From: Klebsiella sp. BIGb0407
GTDB lineage: Bacteria; Pseudomonadota; Gammaproteobacteria; Enterobacterales; Enterobacteriaceae
Assembly (NCBI RefSeq): GCF_024807845.1
Contig: NZ_JANUEQ010000004.1
Location: 62,001 to 126,000, forward strand
DNA length: 64,000 nucleotides
Reading direction: 5' to 3'
Shown here: one piece after another, positions 30,830 to 42,282 of the stretch
How the letters are laid out: each line of letters begins with the position of its first letter
Numbering within the stretch: the first letter of the stretch is position 1
Position numbers and translations under genes: made by a program
Notes under the pieces: generated by a model
What the model was told of the DNA's origin: nothing
Database searches by the model: none
The model's input: only the letters and a program-made list of their open reading frames with translations

Positions 30830-31898
30830 ACACCTCGAGCAGCGCTGCCAGTAAGCTGTCATTATCAGCGACACTTTTTATTGCCACCCGATAATAACGG
30901 CCATCCAGCCCCGGATAGTTGGCGCAGCTGCGAATAAGGATTTTTCTTTTCAGCATCTCTTGTTGCAATGCCAGATCCGGTGAATCACAACGTATAAAGA
31001 TATAGTTTGCCGCGGGTCTCCAGACCTGCAATCCCTCTATGGCTGAGAGTTGCCGGAAAAGGCGCTCTTGTTCCACTTTTAGCCAGGCATGGGTGGATTC
31101 AATATATTCCCGGTCATGAAAAACCCGTTCTCCGGCCAGGGCCGCAAAGGCATTAATTGTCCAGGGTTCACGGTGAGAGAGGATCCGGCTCACCGTCGCA
31201 ATATCACTGCTTACCAGATAACCTAGCCGTAATCCTGGAATAGCAAAAAATTTAGTTACTGAACGTAACACATACAGCCGGGGATAATTTATCAGCAGAG
31301 GAATAAAGCCCGCCTCTTGCGGCATAAAATCAAGAAAGGCTTCATCTATTATCAGGGCAATATTCAGAGCGCGACAACGTTCAGCTATTAATATCAGCAG
31401 CGCGGCATCCGGCATTAAACCGGTCGGATTATTGGGGGTACAGAGAAATAAACAATCCAGGTCAGGCGTCAGTGCTGCCAGCAATTGCTCGTCAGGCTGC
31501 CACGATTGCTCTTCACTTAACCGATAGTCGCGAATATCGCAGCCAATGGCTTCCAGCGCTCGTCGATACTCGGCAAATCCGGGCGTCAGTAACAGCGCCC
31601 GCCTGGGAACCAGATATTTCACCAGGTTAAAGATCAATTCTGTCTCACCGTTTCCGGCCAGTATCCAGTCGGCAGGGACGTTATGATGTTGTGCCAGAGC
31701 TTGATGTAATTCCTGATAAGCCTCGTCCGGATAACGTTCCGCCAGAGAAAGGTTATCGATAATCGCCTGCTTTAATGAGACAGGCATACCTGCCGGATTG
31801 ATATTGGCACTAAAGTCGAGCAGTTCACTGGCCTCAATACCTATAGATGCGGCAGCTTCTCGAAGATTACCGCCATGATTGCTGGTAAAAACCATCAA
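30801..31898 (-). CDS. cobD: L-threonine-O-3-phosphate decarboxylase (cobalamin pathway)
   Basis: PLP enzyme that makes (R)-1-aminopropan-2-ol phosphate for the nucleotide loop of cobalamin. It aligns end to end with Salmonella Cob[44 protein letters not shown], the PLP lysine in [16 protein letters not shown], and [19 protein letters not shown]. 365 residues (Salmonella 364). In Salmonella it neighbours cobC; cobC is not present here between nadD and rsfS. The overlap with nadD is tail to tail. Confidence 0.93.
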   Translation of the reverse strand: MMVFTSNHGGNLREAAASIGIEASELLDFSANINPAGMPVSLKQAIIDNLSLAERYPDEAYQELHQALAQHHNVPADWILAGNGETELIFNLVKYLVPRRALLLTPGFAEYRRALEAIGCDIRDYRLSEEQSWQPDEQLLAALTPDLDCLFLCTPNNPTGLMPDAALLILIAERCRALNIALIIDEAFLDFMPQEAGFIPLLINYPRLYVLRSVTKFFAIPGLRLGYLVSSDIATVSRILSHREPWTINAFAALAGERVFHDREYIESTHAWLKVEQERLFRQLSAIEGLQVWRPAANYIFIRCDSPDLALQQEMLKRKILIRSCANYPGLDGRYYRVAIKSVADNDSLLAALLEVFSDKDLAGE

Positions 31899-32014
31899 TT
31901 GTCTCCTGAGGAAATTTACTCTCTTAATGATACACTTTGCCGGCAGCTTACAAACAAAATGAGAAAAAAAGAGAGCACGGGCGCACCCACTGTTTGATTT
32001 GATAAAATCTATGA

Positions 32015-32054
32015 AGGTAACGCCCAGGCAACTTGAAGTATGTTGACAGGTATT
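32015..32054. repeat. Right-half copy of the palindromic repeat
   Basis: GGTAACGCCCAGGCAACTTG followed by AAGTATG matches the right end of the element at 7188-7318 (GTAACACCCAAGCAACTTG, then AAGTATG). The left half is not recognisable. The rest of the 31899-32271 gap shows no gene or cobC remnant. Confidence 0.6.
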
Positions 32055-32070
32055 CTCAGACTGTTATGCT
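32043..32070 (+). promoter_or_regulatory. Probable sigma-70 promoter of the rsfS-mrdAB operon
   Basis: TTGACA and TATGCT are separated by 16 bp. The -35 box lies inside the end of the palindromic repeat remnant. Confidence 0.55.
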
Positions 32071-32271
32071 CCGCTGCCACTAATTCCTACCCGCAATATA
32101 TTGCCATTCTGAAATTGTTTTACAAAAATGGCGATGCAAACTCTGCCTCGCAATGGGATGATATAGCGCAATGATGACTCAAGCCTTTAATGCAGAGTCA
32201 AAATAGCCCATCGTCTTGCGTGGTAAAGCCGTAGCGGGTCAAATAATACAATCATTCTCTCGGGAGGACTC

Positions 32272-32589
32272 TTGCAGGGTAAAGAATTCCAGGATTTCGT
32301 TATCGATAAAATCGATGACCTTAAGGGCCAGGACATCATCGCGATAGATGTCAAAGGTAAATCAAGTATCACCGACTGCATGGTCATCTGCACGGGAACT
32401 TCTAACCGTCATGTCGTGTCTATTGCTGAACATGTGGTTCAGTCAGCACGTGACATCGGACTTCGTCCAATGGGTGTGAAAGGGATTAATGCCTCTGACT
32501 GGGTCGTTGTCGACTTAGGTGAAGTCATTGTCCATGTTATGCAAGAAGAGAGCCGTCAACTGTACGAACTCGAAAAACTCTGGAGCTAA
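32272..32589 (+). CDS. rsfS: Ribosomal silencing factor RsfS
   Basis: Binds uL14 on the 50S subunit and blocks subunit joining in stationary phase or starvation. The start is a TTG (32272) after GGGAGGA, giving [21 protein letters not shown] after the initiator, like E. coli RsfS with the same start type. 105 residues, the same length as E. coli. First gene of rsfS-rlmH-mrdA-mrdB-rlpA. Confidence 0.94.
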   Translation: MQGKEFQDFVIDKIDDLKGQDIIAIDVKGKSSITDCMVICTGTSNRHVVSIAEHVVQSARDIGLRPMGVKGINASDWVVVDLGEVIVHVMQEESRQLYELEKLWS

Positions 32590-32592
32590 GGT

Positions 32593-33063
32593 GTGAAGCT
32601 GCAACTGGTGGCTGTTGGGACCAAAATGCCTGACTGGGTGCAAACCGGATTTACCGAGTATTTGCGTCGTTTTCCTAAAGATATGCCGTTTGAACTGGTA
32701 GAAATTCCAGCAGGAAAACGCAGTAAAAATGCTGATATCAAACGTATTCTTGAAAAAGAAGGCGAGATGATGCTGGCAGCTGCAGGTAAAGGAAACCGGA
32801 TTGTCACACTGGATATTCCGGGACAACCCTGGGATACGCCACAGCTTGCCGTGCAGCTGGAACGCTGGAAGCTAGATGGCCGCGATGTGAGTTTATTGAT
32901 AGGCGGCCCTGAAGGCCTGGCTCCGGCCTGTAAAGCAATGGCTGAACAAAGCTGGTCGCTTTCTGCGTTAACGATGCCTCATCCACTGGTACGCGTGTTA
33001 GTGGCTGAGAGTTTATACCGTGCGTGGAGTATCACCACTAACCACCCCTATCATCGTGAGTAA
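32593..33063 (+). CDS. rlmH: 23S rRNA pseudouridine-1915 N3-methyltransferase
   Basis: SPOUT-class SAM methyltransferase modifying helix 69 of 23S rRNA. The SAM site is LLIGGPEGL, and the C-terminal [17 protein letters not shown] is nearly invariant. The start is GTG at 32593, 3 bp after rsfS. 156 residues, one more than E. coli owing to an extra glycine in AAGKGNR. Confidence 0.95.
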   Translation: MKLQLVAVGTKMPDWVQTGFTEYLRRFPKDMPFELVEIPAGKRSKNADIKRILEKEGEMMLAAAGKGNRIVTLDIPGQPWDTPQLAVQLERWKLDGRDVSLLIGGPEGLAPACKAMAEQSWSLSALTMPHPLVRVLVAESLYRAWSITTNHPYHRE

Positions 33064-33090
33064 CTCTGTGCAGGTTGTATCAGACGGCAA

Positions 33091-34992
33091 ATGAAATTAC
33101 AGAATTCTTTTCGCGACCATTCTGCTGAGTCGGCGCTTTTTGTGCGTCGTGCTCTGGTCGCCTTCTCGGTTATTATATTGCTAACGGGCGTATTGCTCGT
33201 CAATCTCTATCATCTGCAAATACTCCGCTTCAATGATTACCAGACACGTTCGAATGTGAACCGTATTAAACTGGTCCCTATTCCCCCGACGCGCGGGATA
33301 ATCTACGACCGGAACGGTACGCCACTGGCATCCAACCGCATCATCTATCAAATTGAAATGATGCCAGAAAAAGTGGATGACGTGCAGGCCACGCTGGAAT
33401 CACTTCGTTCAGTAATAGACCTTACTGACGACGATATCGCTAACTTTAAAAAAGAGCGGGCCCGTTCGCACCGTTTCACTTTAATTCCTATTAAAAACAA
33501 TCTGACAGAAGTCCAGGTTGCACGCTTTGCCGTGAATCAGTATCGCTACCCGGGCGTCGAGGTTAAAGCCTATAAACGGCGATTTTACCCCTATGGCTCT
33601 GCGCTAACCCATGTGATTGGCTATGTTTCCAAAATTAACGATAAAGACGTTGAACGCCTAAAAAAAGATGAAAAACTGGCCAACTACGCGGCAACCCGCG
33701 ATATCGGTAAACTGGGCATTGAACGCTATTACGAAGATATTCTCCACGGCCAGACAGGGTATGAAGAAGTTGAAGTGAATAACCGGGGACGTGTTATTCG
33801 TCAGCTTAAAGAGGTGCCTCCGGTAGCAGGTAACGATATTTATCTGACACTGGATCTGGAACTACAGAGTTATATTGAAACTCTGCTGGAAGGGAGCCGC
33901 GCCTCGGTTATTGTGACAGACCCGAACACCGGTGGCATTCTGGCGCTGGTTTCAATGCCAAGCTATAACCCAAACCTGTTCGTGGACGGTATCTCCACCA
34001 AGGATTACTCAGGTCTGTTAAATGACCCGAATACTCCACTGATTAACCGTGCGACTCAGGGCGTGTATCCTCCTGCATCCACCGTTAAACCTTATATTGC
34101 GGTATCAGCATTAAGTACCGGGGTGATTACCCGGAACACTTCACTCTTTGATCCCGGCTGGTGGCAGCTTCCAGGTTCAGAAAAACGCTATCGTGACTGG
34201 AAGAAATGGGGTCATGGACGCCTGAATATCACCAAGTCTATTGAAGAGTCTGCGGATACCTTCTTCTACCAGGTTGCCTATGATTTAGGTATCGATCGCC
34301 TCGGTGAGTGGATGAACAAATTTGGCTATGGCGAATACACCGGTATTGACCTGGCCGAAGAGCGTTCGGGTAATATGCCGACTCGCGAATGGAAAATGAA
34401 ACGCTTTAAGAAACCCTGGTATCAGGGCGATACGATCCCCGTCGGAATCGGTCAGGGTTACTGGACTGCCACACCTATCCAAATGAGTAAATCGCTGATG
34501 ATCCTGATTAATGACGGTATTGTCCGCGTTCCTCATTTGCTGATGAGTCGGGTTGAAAATGGTAAACAGATCCCCTGGGTACAACCCCCGGAAGAACCGG
34601 TAGGTGATATTCACTCAGGTTACTGGGAAATTGCTAAAGATGGTATGTATGGCGTGGCTAACCGTGCTAACGGTACCGGTCATCGCTACTTTGCCAATGC
34701 ACCTTATAAAGCGGCGGTGAAATCAGGTACTGCACAGGTCTTCGGCCTGAAAGCGAATGAAACCTATAACGCCAGTAAGATTGCCGAACGCTTGCGTGAC
34801 CATAAAATGATGATCGGTTATGCCCCTTATGATAAACCGAAATATACCGTGACCATTATTCTGGAAAATGGCGGAGCCGGCCCTGCGGTTGGCACAATGA
34901 TGCGGCAAATTCTCGACCACTTAATGCTCGGGGATAACAATACCGTACTGCCTGCCGCATTACCGGGCGCATCAGCCGCAGAGGACCAATAG
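33091..34992 (+). CDS. mrdA: Penicillin-binding protein 2
   Basis: Peptidoglycan transpeptidase of the rod complex, anchored by one N-terminal helix. The active-site serine is in the STVK motif within [10 protein letters not shown], and KSGTAQ is the third motif. The pedestal includes [13 protein letters not shown]. 633 residues, as in E. coli. It precedes its partner gene mrdB by 2 bp. Confidence 0.96.
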   Translation: MKLQNSFRDHSAESALFVRRALVAFSVIILLTGVLLVNLYHLQILRFNDYQTRSNVNRIKLVPIPPTRGIIYDRNGTPLASNRIIYQIEMMPEKVDDVQATLESLRSVIDLTDDDIANFKKERARSHRFTLIPIKNNLTEVQVARFAVNQYRYPGVEVKAYKRRFYPYGSALTHVIGYVSKINDKDVERLKKDEKLANYAATRDIGKLGIERYYEDILHGQTGYEEVEVNNRGRVIRQLKEVPPVAGNDIYLTLDLELQSYIETLLEGSRASVIVTDPNTGGILALVSMPSYNPNLFVDGISTKDYSGLLNDPNTPLINRATQGVYPPASTVKPYIAVSALSTGVITRNTSLFDPGWWQLPGSEKRYRDWKKWGHGRLNITKSIEESADTFFYQVAYDLGIDRLGEWMNKFGYGEYTGIDLAEERSGNMPTREWKMKRFKKPWYQGDTIPVGIGQGYWTATPIQMSKSLMILINDGIVRVPHLLMSRVENGKQIPWVQPPEEPVGDIHSGYWEIAKDGMYGVANRANGTGHRYFANAPYKAAVKSGTAQVFGLKANETYNASKIAERLRDHKMMIGYAPYDKPKYTVTIILENGGAGPAVGTMMRQILDHLMLGDNNTVLPAALPGASAAEDQ

Positions 34993-34994
34993 TT

Positions 34995-36107
34995 ATGACC
35001 GGCAACTCAAATAAAAAGTCTATCTGGGATAAAATCCATCTCGACCCCACTATGCTGGCGACGATTGTGGCGCTGCTGGTATTCAGTGCGCTGGTCATCT
35101 GGAGTGCCAGTGGTCAGGATATGGATATGACCGAGCGCAAACTGGGTCAAATCGCAATTGGGTTTGTGGTCATGATAGTGATGGCGCAAATTCCACCGCG
35201 GGTCTATGAAGGCTGGGCGCCCTATCTCTATATTGTCTGTATTATTCTGCTAATCGCGGTTGATGTGTTTGGTGCTATTTCGAAAGGTGCACAGCGCTGG
35301 CTTGACTTGGGGATTGTCCGTTTTCAGCCTTCAGAGATCGCTAAAATTGCCGTTCCTCTGATGGTGGCTCGCTTTATTAACCGGGATGTTTGCCCGCCGT
35401 CGCTAAAAAATACCGGCATTGCCTTGGTGCTTATTTTTATCCCGACATTGCTGGTTGCCGCTCAGCCGGATCTGGGAACCTCTATTCTGGTTGCCTGTTC
35501 TGGATTATTTGTTCTGTTCCTTTCCGGCCTCAGCTGGCGGCTAATCATAATCGCGGCACTGCTGCTCGCGGCATTTATTCCGCTGCTGTGGTTCTTCCTG
35601 ATGCATGACTATCAGCAATCACGCGTCATGATGTTACTTGATCCTGAAAGTGACCCTCTGGGCGCTGGCTACCATATTATTCAGTCTAAAATTGCTATCG
35701 GTTCCGGCGGTCTGCGCGGTAAGGGCTGGTTACACGGAACCCAGTCACAGCTGGAATTTTTACCCGAACGGCATACTGACTTTATTTTTGCCGTACTGGC
35801 CGAAGAACTGGGTATGCTGGGAGTACTGGTACTACTGGCGCTCTATATCTTACTGATTGCCCGCGGTCTGTTTATTGCCGCCCACGCACAAACCACATTT
35901 GGTCGTGTCATGGTGGGTGGCCTGATGCTTATCTTATTCGTCTATGTATTTGTTAATATCGGCATGGTTAGTGGTATCTTACCTGTTGTTGGAGTGCCTT
36001 TGCCCTTAGTCAGTTATGGAGGGTCGGCACTTATTGTGCTTATGGCTGGGTTTGGTATCGTGATGTCGATACATACCCACAGAAAAATGTTATCGAAAAG
36101 CGTTTAA
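34995..36107 (+). CDS. mrdB: RodA, SEDS peptidoglycan glycosyltransferase
   Basis: Polytopic inner-membrane SEDS protein that polymerises glycan strands with PBP2 for rod shape. About ten membrane segments are visible. [25 protein letters not shown] and [19 protein letters not shown] are SEDS signatures. 370 residues, the same as E. coli RodA. Confidence 0.96.
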   Translation: MTGNSNKKSIWDKIHLDPTMLATIVALLVFSALVIWSASGQDMDMTERKLGQIAIGFVVMIVMAQIPPRVYEGWAPYLYIVCIILLIAVDVFGAISKGAQRWLDLGIVRFQPSEIAKIAVPLMVARFINRDVCPPSLKNTGIALVLIFIPTLLVAAQPDLGTSILVACSGLFVLFLSGLSWRLIIIAALLLAAFIPLLWFFLMHDYQQSRVMMLLDPESDPLGAGYHIIQSKIAIGSGGLRGKGWLHGTQSQLEFLPERHTDFIFAVLAEELGMLGVLVLLALYILLIARGLFIAAHAQTTFGRVMVGGLMLILFVYVFVNIGMVSGILPVVGVPLPLVSYGGSALIVLMAGFGIVMSIHTHRKMLSKSV

Positions 36108-36123
36108 TTGGATGAGGGGCGCA

Positions 36124-37221
36124 ATGGTTAAGCAATGGCTTGGAGTTTGTATCGCGGCAGCCTTACTGACGGCATGTACGTTAAATGATGATGGCCAGCA
36201 ACCGACAACTCAGGTGCCACCGCAGGTCGTCTGTAATGGACCTGTTGTGGAAATTACCGGCCAGGAACCACGGTATGAAACACTGAATCCGTCGCTGAAC
36301 CAGGATTATCGACGCGATGGCAAGCAGTATAAAATCGTGACTAATCCGGCAAACTACAGTGAAGCTGGATTTGCGGCTATCTATGATGGCCCGGTCGATG
36401 GCAACCTGACGGCTTCTGGTGAAGAATTTGACCCCGCTGCGCTGACTATTGCTCACCCGACGCTGCCAGTCCCAAGTTATGCTCGTATCACTAATATGGC
36501 AAATGGTCGTATGCTGGTGGTACGCGTTAATGACAGAGGCCCTTATGGCACCCGGGATCGCGTCGTCGCGCTATCACGCGCAACCGCAGACCGCCTCAAT
36601 ACTTCAAACAATACCAAAGTTCGTATCGATCCGATTATTGTCGCACCGGATGGCACCTTCTCAGGCCCGGGCATGGCATGTACTACCATGGCTAAGCAGA
36701 CCTATGCTTTACCTACGCGCCCTGACTTAAATTCAGGCTTGGGAAGTGCATCTTCTTTCTCTGCGCCAGAGGTTGCACCAAATGACGTGCGCGCTATCAG
36801 TAATAGTACCTTGCAAAGCGACGACAGCATGGGTGCCCCGATTAAAAGTGGCGGTTTTTTAGGTGCTCCATCGCCTATGCCTGCGGGAATACTCGAACAA
36901 CCTGAGCCCCCAGCTGCACCCGCCGTATCACAGCCTGCACCTGTAGTCAGCGCCGCCCCTGCTCAGCAAGCGACACCGACGCAAGCAACCGGACAGTATG
37001 TGGTACAAGTCGGAGCGGTCAGCGACAGCGCGCGTGCTCAGCAACTGCTGAACAAACTGAGTCAGCAATTTTCGACTCGCGGGGCAATTTCACAAAATGG
37101 GGCGATTTATCGTGTTCAATTAGGCCCATTCAGTCAGCGTAGTGACGCCAGTGCCTTACAGCAGCGTTTGTTGTCAGAAGCGCAGCAACAGTCTTTCATT
37201 ACCAACGCGCCTGCACGCTAG
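36124..37221 (+). CDS. rlpA: Septal lipoprotein / lytic transglycosylase RlpA
   Basis: Outer-membrane lipoprotein with a double-psi beta-barrel domain (SYARITNMANGRMLVVRVNDRGPYG region) and a C-terminal SPOR domain (YVVQVGAVSDSARAQQLLNKL), separated by a Pro/Ala-rich linker. The lipobox is LLTAC. I chose the ATG at 36124 (MVKQWLGVCIAAALLTAC, like E. coli MRKQWLG) with GAGGGG just upstream; the ATG at 36112 adds four residues. It provides a within-window comparison for the SPOR protein of the fimbrial locus. Confidence 0.93.
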   Translation: MVKQWLGVCIAAALLTACTLNDDGQQPTTQVPPQVVCNGPVVEITGQEPRYETLNPSLNQDYRRDGKQYKIVTNPANYSEAGFAAIYDGPVDGNLTASGEEFDPAALTIAHPTLPVPSYARITNMANGRMLVVRVNDRGPYGTRDRVVALSRATADRLNTSNNTKVRIDPIIVAPDGTFSGPGMACTTMAKQTYALPTRPDLNSGLGSASSFSAPEVAPNDVRAISNSTLQSDDSMGAPIKSGGFLGAPSPMPAGILEQPEPPAAPAVSQPAPVVSAAPAQQATPTQATGQYVVQVGAVSDSARAQQLLNKLSQQFSTRGAISQNGAIYRVQLGPFSQRSDASALQQRLLSEAQQQSFITNAPAR

Positions 37222-37362
37222 TCGTTAACTGGCATCTGATGTTACGTAAAGGTTTGTAAGCTTCATTAACAAACTCGTAAGCAAAGTCAGATGCCAGCAA
37301 AAAACGCTTTTGCTATAGTGAGGCACATTCTTAATCCCATCACGGATGCCGTTGTTTTAACC

Positions 37363-38574
37363 ATGATTACAGATTTCTCTATTCCTTTTGTGAAGCGCAT
37401 CGCGCTCACCACTGTGCTGGCTTTTTCGTCTGTCGCAACTGTTCAGGCTGATGAAATAAACCTTAAAACAATGATCCCCGGCGTCCCGCAGATTGATGCT
37501 GAAGCTTATATTCTGATTGATGCTAACTCAGGAAAGGTTCTTGCTGAGTCAAATGCAGATACCCGTCGTGATCCCGCCAGTCTGACCAAAATGATGACCA
37601 GCTATGTCATTGGCCAGGCAATGAAAGCCGGTAAGTTTGATGAAAACTCCATAGTTACCATTAACCAGGATGCCTGGGCTACCGGAAACCCGGTATTTAA
37701 AGGCTCCTCGCTGATGTTCCTTCAGCCAGGTATGCAGGTTCCTGTCAATAAACTGATTCGTGGTATTAATTTACAGTCCGGCAATGATGCCTGCGTTGCT
37801 ATGGCTGACTTTGTTGCCGGCAGCCAGGACGCCTTTGTGGGTCTGATGAACAGCTATGTGGGTGCATTAGGACTGAAAAATACGCACTTCAAAACCGTGC
37901 ATGGTTTAGATGCGGAAGGTCAGTACAGTTCAGCGCGTGATATGGCGCTAATTGGCCAGGCGTTAATTCGCGATGTTCCTAACGAATACTCTATCTATAA
38001 AGAAAAAGAATTTACCTTCAATAATATTCGTCAGACTAACCGCAATGGCTTGCTCTGGGATACTACTCTCAAAGTTGACGGTATCAAAACCGGACACACT
38101 AATGCAGCAGGCTATAATCTGGTCGCTTCCGCAACCGAAGGCGACATGCGTCTGATCTCTGCAGTTCTCGGCGGTCGAACCTTTAAAGGCCGTGAGTCTG
38201 AAAGTAAGAAATTACTGACATGGGGTTTCCGCTTCTTTGAAACGGTTTCACCGTTAAAAGCGGGCAAAGAGTTTGCGTCTGAACCTGTCTGGTTTGGTGA
38301 TAACGATCGTGCAGCTCTTGGCGTCGATAAAGACATTTATCTGACGATCCCACGTGGTCGCTTGAAAGATCTGAAAGCGAGTTATGTCCTGAACTCTCCT
38401 GAGCTGCATGCTCCGTTGCAGAAAAACCAGGTGGTCGGTACCATTAACTTCCAGCTGGATGGCAAAATCATTGAACAACGTCCGTTAGTAGTCCTGCAAG
38501 AGATGCCTGAGGGTGGTTTCTTCGGCCGGATGATAGACTATATTAAACTGACATTGCATCACTGGTTCGGTTGA
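37363..38574 (+). CDS. dacA: D-alanyl-D-alanine carboxypeptidase PBP5
   Basis: Trims peptidoglycan pentapeptides in the periplasm. A signal peptide ends at VQA; the motifs are SLTKMM (nucleophile serine), SGND and KTGHT. A C-terminal amphipathic anchor ends in HHWFG. The ATG at 37363 gives 403 residues, as in E. coli; the upstream frame from 37291 is unsupported. Confidence 0.96.
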   Translation: MITDFSIPFVKRIALTTVLAFSSVATVQADEINLKTMIPGVPQIDAEAYILIDANSGKVLAESNADTRRDPASLTKMMTSYVIGQAMKAGKFDENSIVTINQDAWATGNPVFKGSSLMFLQPGMQVPVNKLIRGINLQSGNDACVAMADFVAGSQDAFVGLMNSYVGALGLKNTHFKTVHGLDAEGQYSSARDMALIGQALIRDVPNEYSIYKEKEFTFNNIRQTNRNGLLWDTTLKVDGIKTGHTNAAGYNLVASATEGDMRLISAVLGGRTFKGRESESKKLLTWGFRFFETVSPLKAGKEFASEPVWFGDNDRAALGVDKDIYLTIPRGRLKDLKASYVLNSPELHAPLQKNQVVGTINFQLDGKIIEQRPLVVLQEMPEGGFFGRMIDYIKLTLHHWFG

Positions 38575-38627
38575 TATCAGCCGACTTGAAAAATCGGAAT
38601 TGAGCCCCATATATTCTGTAATAGAGA

Positions 38628-38657
38628 AACTCCTGCTTCGTCAGGAGTTATTATTTT
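38628..38657 (+). terminator. Rho-independent terminator after dacA
   Basis: Stem AACTCCTG / CAGGAGTT, loop CTTCGT, then ATTATTTT. It ends 19 bp before ybeD, so it may be partial. Confidence 0.75.
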
Positions 38658-38675
38658 AAGGTAGCGGGAGCGACC

Positions 38676-38939
38676 ATGAAAACCAAACTGAACGAATTAC
38701 TGGAATTTCCAACGTCCTTTACTTATAAAGTGATGGGCCTTGCGCAACCAGAGCTGGTTGACCTGGTGGTTGAAGTTGTTCAGCGCCATGCACCGGGTGA
38801 CTATACGCCTGATGTGAAACCAAGCAGCAAAGGAAACTATCACTCAGTCTCTGTGACCATCAATGCCACCCACATTGAACAGGTTGAAACGCTGTACGAA
38901 GAGCTGGGTAAAATAGAAATTGTCCGCATGGTACTGTAA
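38676..38939 (+). CDS. ybeD: UPF0250 protein YbeD
   Basis: Small cytoplasmic protein of the DUF493 family with an ACT-like fold and no settled function. 87 residues, begins [20 protein letters not shown], as in E. coli. It lies between dacA and lipB in the conserved order. Confidence 0.94.
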   Translation: MKTKLNELLEFPTSFTYKVMGLAQPELVDLVVEVVQRHAPGDYTPDVKPSSKGNYHSVSVTINATHIEQVETLYEELGKIEIVRMVL

Positions 38940-38943
38940 TTCT

Positions 38944-38970
38944 GCTATCCCGGCTTCCGGCCGGGATAGC
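38944..38970. repeat. Perfect 11-bp inverted repeat after ybeD
   Basis: GCTATCCCGGC / GCCGGGATAGC with a five-base loop. No T run follows on either strand, so it may be a 3'-end stabiliser rather than an intrinsic terminator. Confidence 0.7.
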
Positions 38971-39042
38971 TAACACGGCTATTTTTGCTTTTCCTGATGC
39001 TTTGATATACTCCCTCACCTTTTGTTTTCCGGGGACGCTGTT

Positions 39043-39702
39043 TTGTCTCAAGATACCCTTCTAATCCGTAATCTCGGCTTACAGCCTTACGAGCCTGTAT
39101 CCACGGCTATGCATGAGTTCACTCATCATCGCGGGGAAAGCACTCCTGACGAAATTTGGCTGGTAGAACATCCGGCAGTGTTTACTCAGGGACAAGCAGG
39201 AAAGGCTGAGCATATCCTGTTATCTGGCGATATTCCTGTGGTACAAAGCGATCGCGGAGGGCAAGTCACTTATCATGGCCCGGGCCAGCAAGTCGTTTAC
39301 CTGTTGCTCAATCTCAAACGCCGTAAGCTCGGTGTACGAGAGCTGGTTACCGTTCTGGAACAAACCGTCGTCAATACTCTGGCAGAGTTTTCTATCACGG
39401 CCTACCCCCGCGCAGAAGCACCAGGGGTATATGTCGATGGTCGCAAAATTTGCTCACTCGGTTTACGTATTCGTCAGGGTTGCTCTTTTCACGGTCTGGC
39501 CCTGAATATCAATATGGACTTGTCACCCTTCTTACGGATTAATCCTTGCGGTTATGCCGGAATGGAAATGACACAAGTTAGTCACTTTGTGGAAAACATT
39601 ACACCTGCCGAAGTACAGCCTCGTCTGGTTGCTAACCTGATTGCGTTACTGAATAATCCACCCTATATCTACTCAGAAAATGACGATCCCTTAACTGTCT
39701 GA
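39043..39702 (+). CDS. lipB: Octanoyltransferase LipB
   Basis: Transfers octanoate from acyl-carrier protein to lipoyl domains. The motifs are [13 protein letters not shown], the catalytic Lys in [11 protein letters not shown] and the catalytic Cys in [12 protein letters not shown]. The start is taken as TTG 39043 ([12 protein letters not shown], 219 residues) because GGGGA lies seven bases upstream; TTG 39022 is an alternative. Start codons other than ATG leave some doubt. Confidence 0.93.
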   Translation: MSQDTLLIRNLGLQPYEPVSTAMHEFTHHRGESTPDEIWLVEHPAVFTQGQAGKAEHILLSGDIPVVQSDRGGQVTYHGPGQQVVYLLLNLKRRKLGVRELVTVLEQTVVNTLAEFSITAYPRAEAPGVYVDGRKICSLGLRIRQGCSFHGLALNINMDLSPFLRINPCGYAGMEMTQVSHFVENITPAEVQPRLVANLIALLNNPPYIYSENDDPLTV

Positions 39703-39917
39703 TCCCAGTTATAGTCAGGCTATCCTGCCTTAATTCACGTCCCTTCCCCACTGATAAATGAGAATGGGACGTAGTTACTATGATTATTATTTTCTGGCGA
39801 AAAAGTATGTGTCATAAGGTGCCCAAAACTGCGTCATGGCACAGACAGCACACAACAATTCATTTACAATTCTTTCGCTATTTACTGTCACGGCTTACTG
39901 ATTCTGCCTTGCGCTGA

Positions 39918-39926
39918 TGATATACT
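39918..39926 (+). promoter_or_regulatory. Possible extended -10 promoter of lipA
   Basis: TGATATACT fits an extended -10 (TGnTATAAT). The 39703-40020 gap holds no gene; the LysR gene ybeF found here in E. coli is absent. Confidence 0.35.
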
Positions 39927-40020
39927 CCGCGGCATACGTTAAAAAATAATTGATATTTGCAACATTTGCTTGAAATTCAATTAGCCTGACTTAAGTATCC
40001 GCAACGGGAACCCGTACCGT

Positions 40021-40986
40021 ATGAGTAAACCTATTGTGATGGAACGCGGCGTTAAATATCGCGACGCTGATAAAATGGCTCTGATCCCAGTTAAAAACGT
40101 GGTGACAGAGCGCCAGGAGATTTTAAGAAAGCCAGAGTGGATGAGAATTAAGCTTCCCTCTGACTCAACCCGGATTCAAGGTATTAAAGCGGCCATGCGT
40201 AAAAATGGCCTGCACTCTGTGTGTGAGGAAGCATCCTGCCCGAACCTGGCAGAATGCTTTAACCACGGAACCGCGACCTTTATGATCCTTGGTGCTATTT
40301 GTACCCGTCGCTGCCCATTCTGCGATGTGGCACACGGCCGTCCAGTGGTACCTGATGCCAATGAACCGGCAAAACTGGCACAGACTATCTCTGACATGGG
40401 CCTGCGTTATGTGGTTATCACATCGGTTGACCGTGACGATCTGCGCGATGGCGGAGCTCAGCATTTTGCTGACTGTATTCGTGAAATTCGTGCTAAAAAC
40501 CCGACGATAAAAATCGAGACTCTGGTCCCTGATTTCCGTGGTCGTATGGACAAAGCGCTGGATATCCTGGTCGAAACACCACCAGACGTCTTTAACCACA
40601 ACCTGGAAAACGTACCACGAGTCTATCGCCAGGTTCGTCCGGGCGCTGATTACAACTGGTCGCTGAAGTTACTGGAGCGTTTTAAAGAAGCGCACCCTCA
40701 TATCCCAACGAAATCCGGTTTAATGGTTGGCTTAGGCGAAACCAATGCGGAGATAGTGGAAGTGATGCGTGACTTACGCCGTCATGGTGTCACCATGCTG
40801 ACGTTAGGCCAGTATCTGCAACCTAGCCGTCACCACTTACCGGTACAGCGTTATGTGAGCCCGGATGAGTTTGACGAAATGAAAGAAGAAGCAATGGCGA
40901 TGGGCTTCACACATGCGGCCTGTGGTCCGTTTGTGCGTTCTTCTTACCATGCAGATTTGCAGGCTAAGGGTATGGAAGTTAAATAA
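40021..40986 (+). CDS. lipA: Lipoyl synthase
   Basis: Radical-SAM enzyme that inserts two sulfurs into octanoyl groups made by LipB. The auxiliary-cluster cysteines are in [12 protein letters not shown], and the radical-SAM motif is CTRRCPFC. 321 residues, as in E. coli. It ends [16 protein letters not shown]. Confidence 0.97.
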   Translation: MSKPIVMERGVKYRDADKMALIPVKNVVTERQEILRKPEWMRIKLPSDSTRIQGIKAAMRKNGLHSVCEEASCPNLAECFNHGTATFMILGAICTRRCPFCDVAHGRPVVPDANEPAKLAQTISDMGLRYVVITSVDRDDLRDGGAQHFADCIREIRAKNPTIKIETLVPDFRGRMDKALDILVETPPDVFNHNLENVPRVYRQVRPGADYNWSLKLLERFKEAHPHIPTKSGLMVGLGETNAEIVEVMRDLRRHGVTMLTLGQYLQPSRHHLPVQRYVSPDEFDEMKEEAMAMGFTHAACGPFVRSSYHADLQAKGMEVK

Positions 40987-41015
40987 TCAGGTTATGGCTT
41001 CTGGCTGGTACTGTT

Positions 41016-41051
41016 AAAAAACGGCTCAATATCTGTTGAGCCGTTTTTTTT
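41016..41051. terminator. Bidirectional terminator between lipA and tatE
   Basis: AAAAAACGGCTCAA / TTGAGCCGTTTTTTTT is symmetric with A and T runs on each side, suited to two convergent genes. Confidence 0.92.
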
Positions 41052-41062
41052 ATCCGACAAAA

Positions 41063-41266
41063 TCAATGTTTGTTATCAATTTGTCCGGCAGGTGTGTCTG
41101 CGCGAGTATCAGAAGGTTTTACGGCTTCATCTTCAGCCATCGCTTTTTTAAAACCTTTAAGAGCCGAACCGAGATCGCTTCCCAGAGTCCGTAATTTTTT
41201 GGTTCCAAACAACAATACAATCAGCACACCGACCACCAGCAACTTGGTAATACTAATCTCACCCAT
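41063..41266 (-). CDS. tatE: Sec-independent translocase component TatE
   Basis: TatA paralogue of the twin-arginine export system. One N-terminal membrane helix is followed by the [14 protein letters not shown] amphipathic segment. 67 residues, as in E. coli. The formate dehydrogenase alpha subunit in this window carries a Tat signal. Confidence 0.95.
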   Translation of the reverse strand: MGEISITKLLVVGVLIVLLFGTKKLRTLGSDLGSALKGFKKAMAEDEAVKPSDTRADTPAGQIDNKH

Positions 41267-41367
41267 ACTTACCTTCTTTTAAGAAACACGCCGCAATAAC
41301 GGCTGACAGGAACGCTCTTTATTAACCGTTATCCTGTATCACGACACAATTTTAATCTGTAACAAAA

Positions 41368-42180
41368 TTAATCGTCTTTATCTGATACCTGATTCACCAG
41401 TTGAGGTGCGGCAAAACGACGGTTCTTCAGCACCGGTAACATCTCGCGAACCTTAACTAGCCGCTGCCTGTCCAGAGTGGCAAAAATCAATGCCGGAGAC
41501 TCAGCACCAGCCGAGATGGTCACGCCTAACGGGTCAATCACACGGCTCTGGCCAATGTTCTTATTTCCACACTCACCTGATGCAACAACATAGCAAGTCG
41601 TATCCAGAGCGCGTGCAGTCAGTAAGGTTTCCCAGTGTTTTTCTTTATGCGGCCCCCTTAACCAGGCCGCAGGCAGAGCCAGGACTTCAGCGCCTTGTAA
41701 AGCCAGCGCTAATGCCTGATCCGGAAAACGAAGGTCATAACACGTCATCAGCCCGATACTCATACCTTCCACAGTGATAATCGGCGCAATATCATCTCCT
41801 GCATCAACCAGGCGGGACTCCTGAACATTGAAAGCATCATAAAGGTGTATCTTGTGATATTTTATAATCACCTCACCTGCCCGCACCGCAATCAGAGTGT
41901 TGGCGGCCCTTCCCGGAGTAGTTGGTGTATGCAGCGTCAGAACCGTCGTCAGGTTATTATGGCGGCTGGCCTCGCATAGTTGAGTAACATAAGCGCCATC
42001 CAGTGGCTGAGCTGATTGAACGGATAAATCAGGCATATCATCCTGACGTGCCAGTACCGCTTCAGGCAATACCAGTAATGAAGCACCAGCTTCTGCTGCC
42101 TGTGCCATCAGATCGGTACAGACACTGACATTGTCTTGCCAGCGAGGACCGACCGCAAACTGCCCTACTGCAACTTTCAT
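41368..42180 (-). CDS. ybeM: Deaminated glutathione amidase (nitrilase superfamily)
   Basis: Carbon-nitrogen hydrolase expected to repair deaminated glutathione. The Glu-Lys-Cys triad is visible as [14 protein letters not shown] and MTCYDLRFP. At 270 residues it is full length; the E. coli K-12 gene is truncated. Its position after tatE on the same strand is as in other enterics. Confidence 0.88.
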   Translation of the reverse strand: MKVAVGQFAVGPRWQDNVSVCTDLMAQAAEAGASLLVLPEAVLARQDDMPDLSVQSAQPLDGAYVTQLCEASRHNNLTTVLTLHTPTTPGRAANTLIAVRAGEVIIKYHKIHLYDAFNVQESRLVDAGDDIAPIITVEGMSIGLMTCYDLRFPDQALALALQGAEVLALPAAWLRGPHKEKHWETLLTARALDTTCYVVASGECGNKNIGQSRVIDPLGVTISAGAESPALIFATLDRQRLVKVREMLPVLKNRRFAAPQLVNQVSDKDD

Positions 42181-42282
42181 ATACTCTCCAAAAACCCAAT
42201 GGGCATGATTTGAGTCGACTCATTAGCAAAAAAAAGATTTGGCGCTTACACTCTTTGAAAATGTTATCAGAAAGGATAGCTT

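Noticed and set aside
42181-42282. Fluoride riboswitch upstream of crcB
   Set aside because: The short leader lacks the conserved crcB-motif pseudoknot sequences, and E. coli crcB likewise has none.
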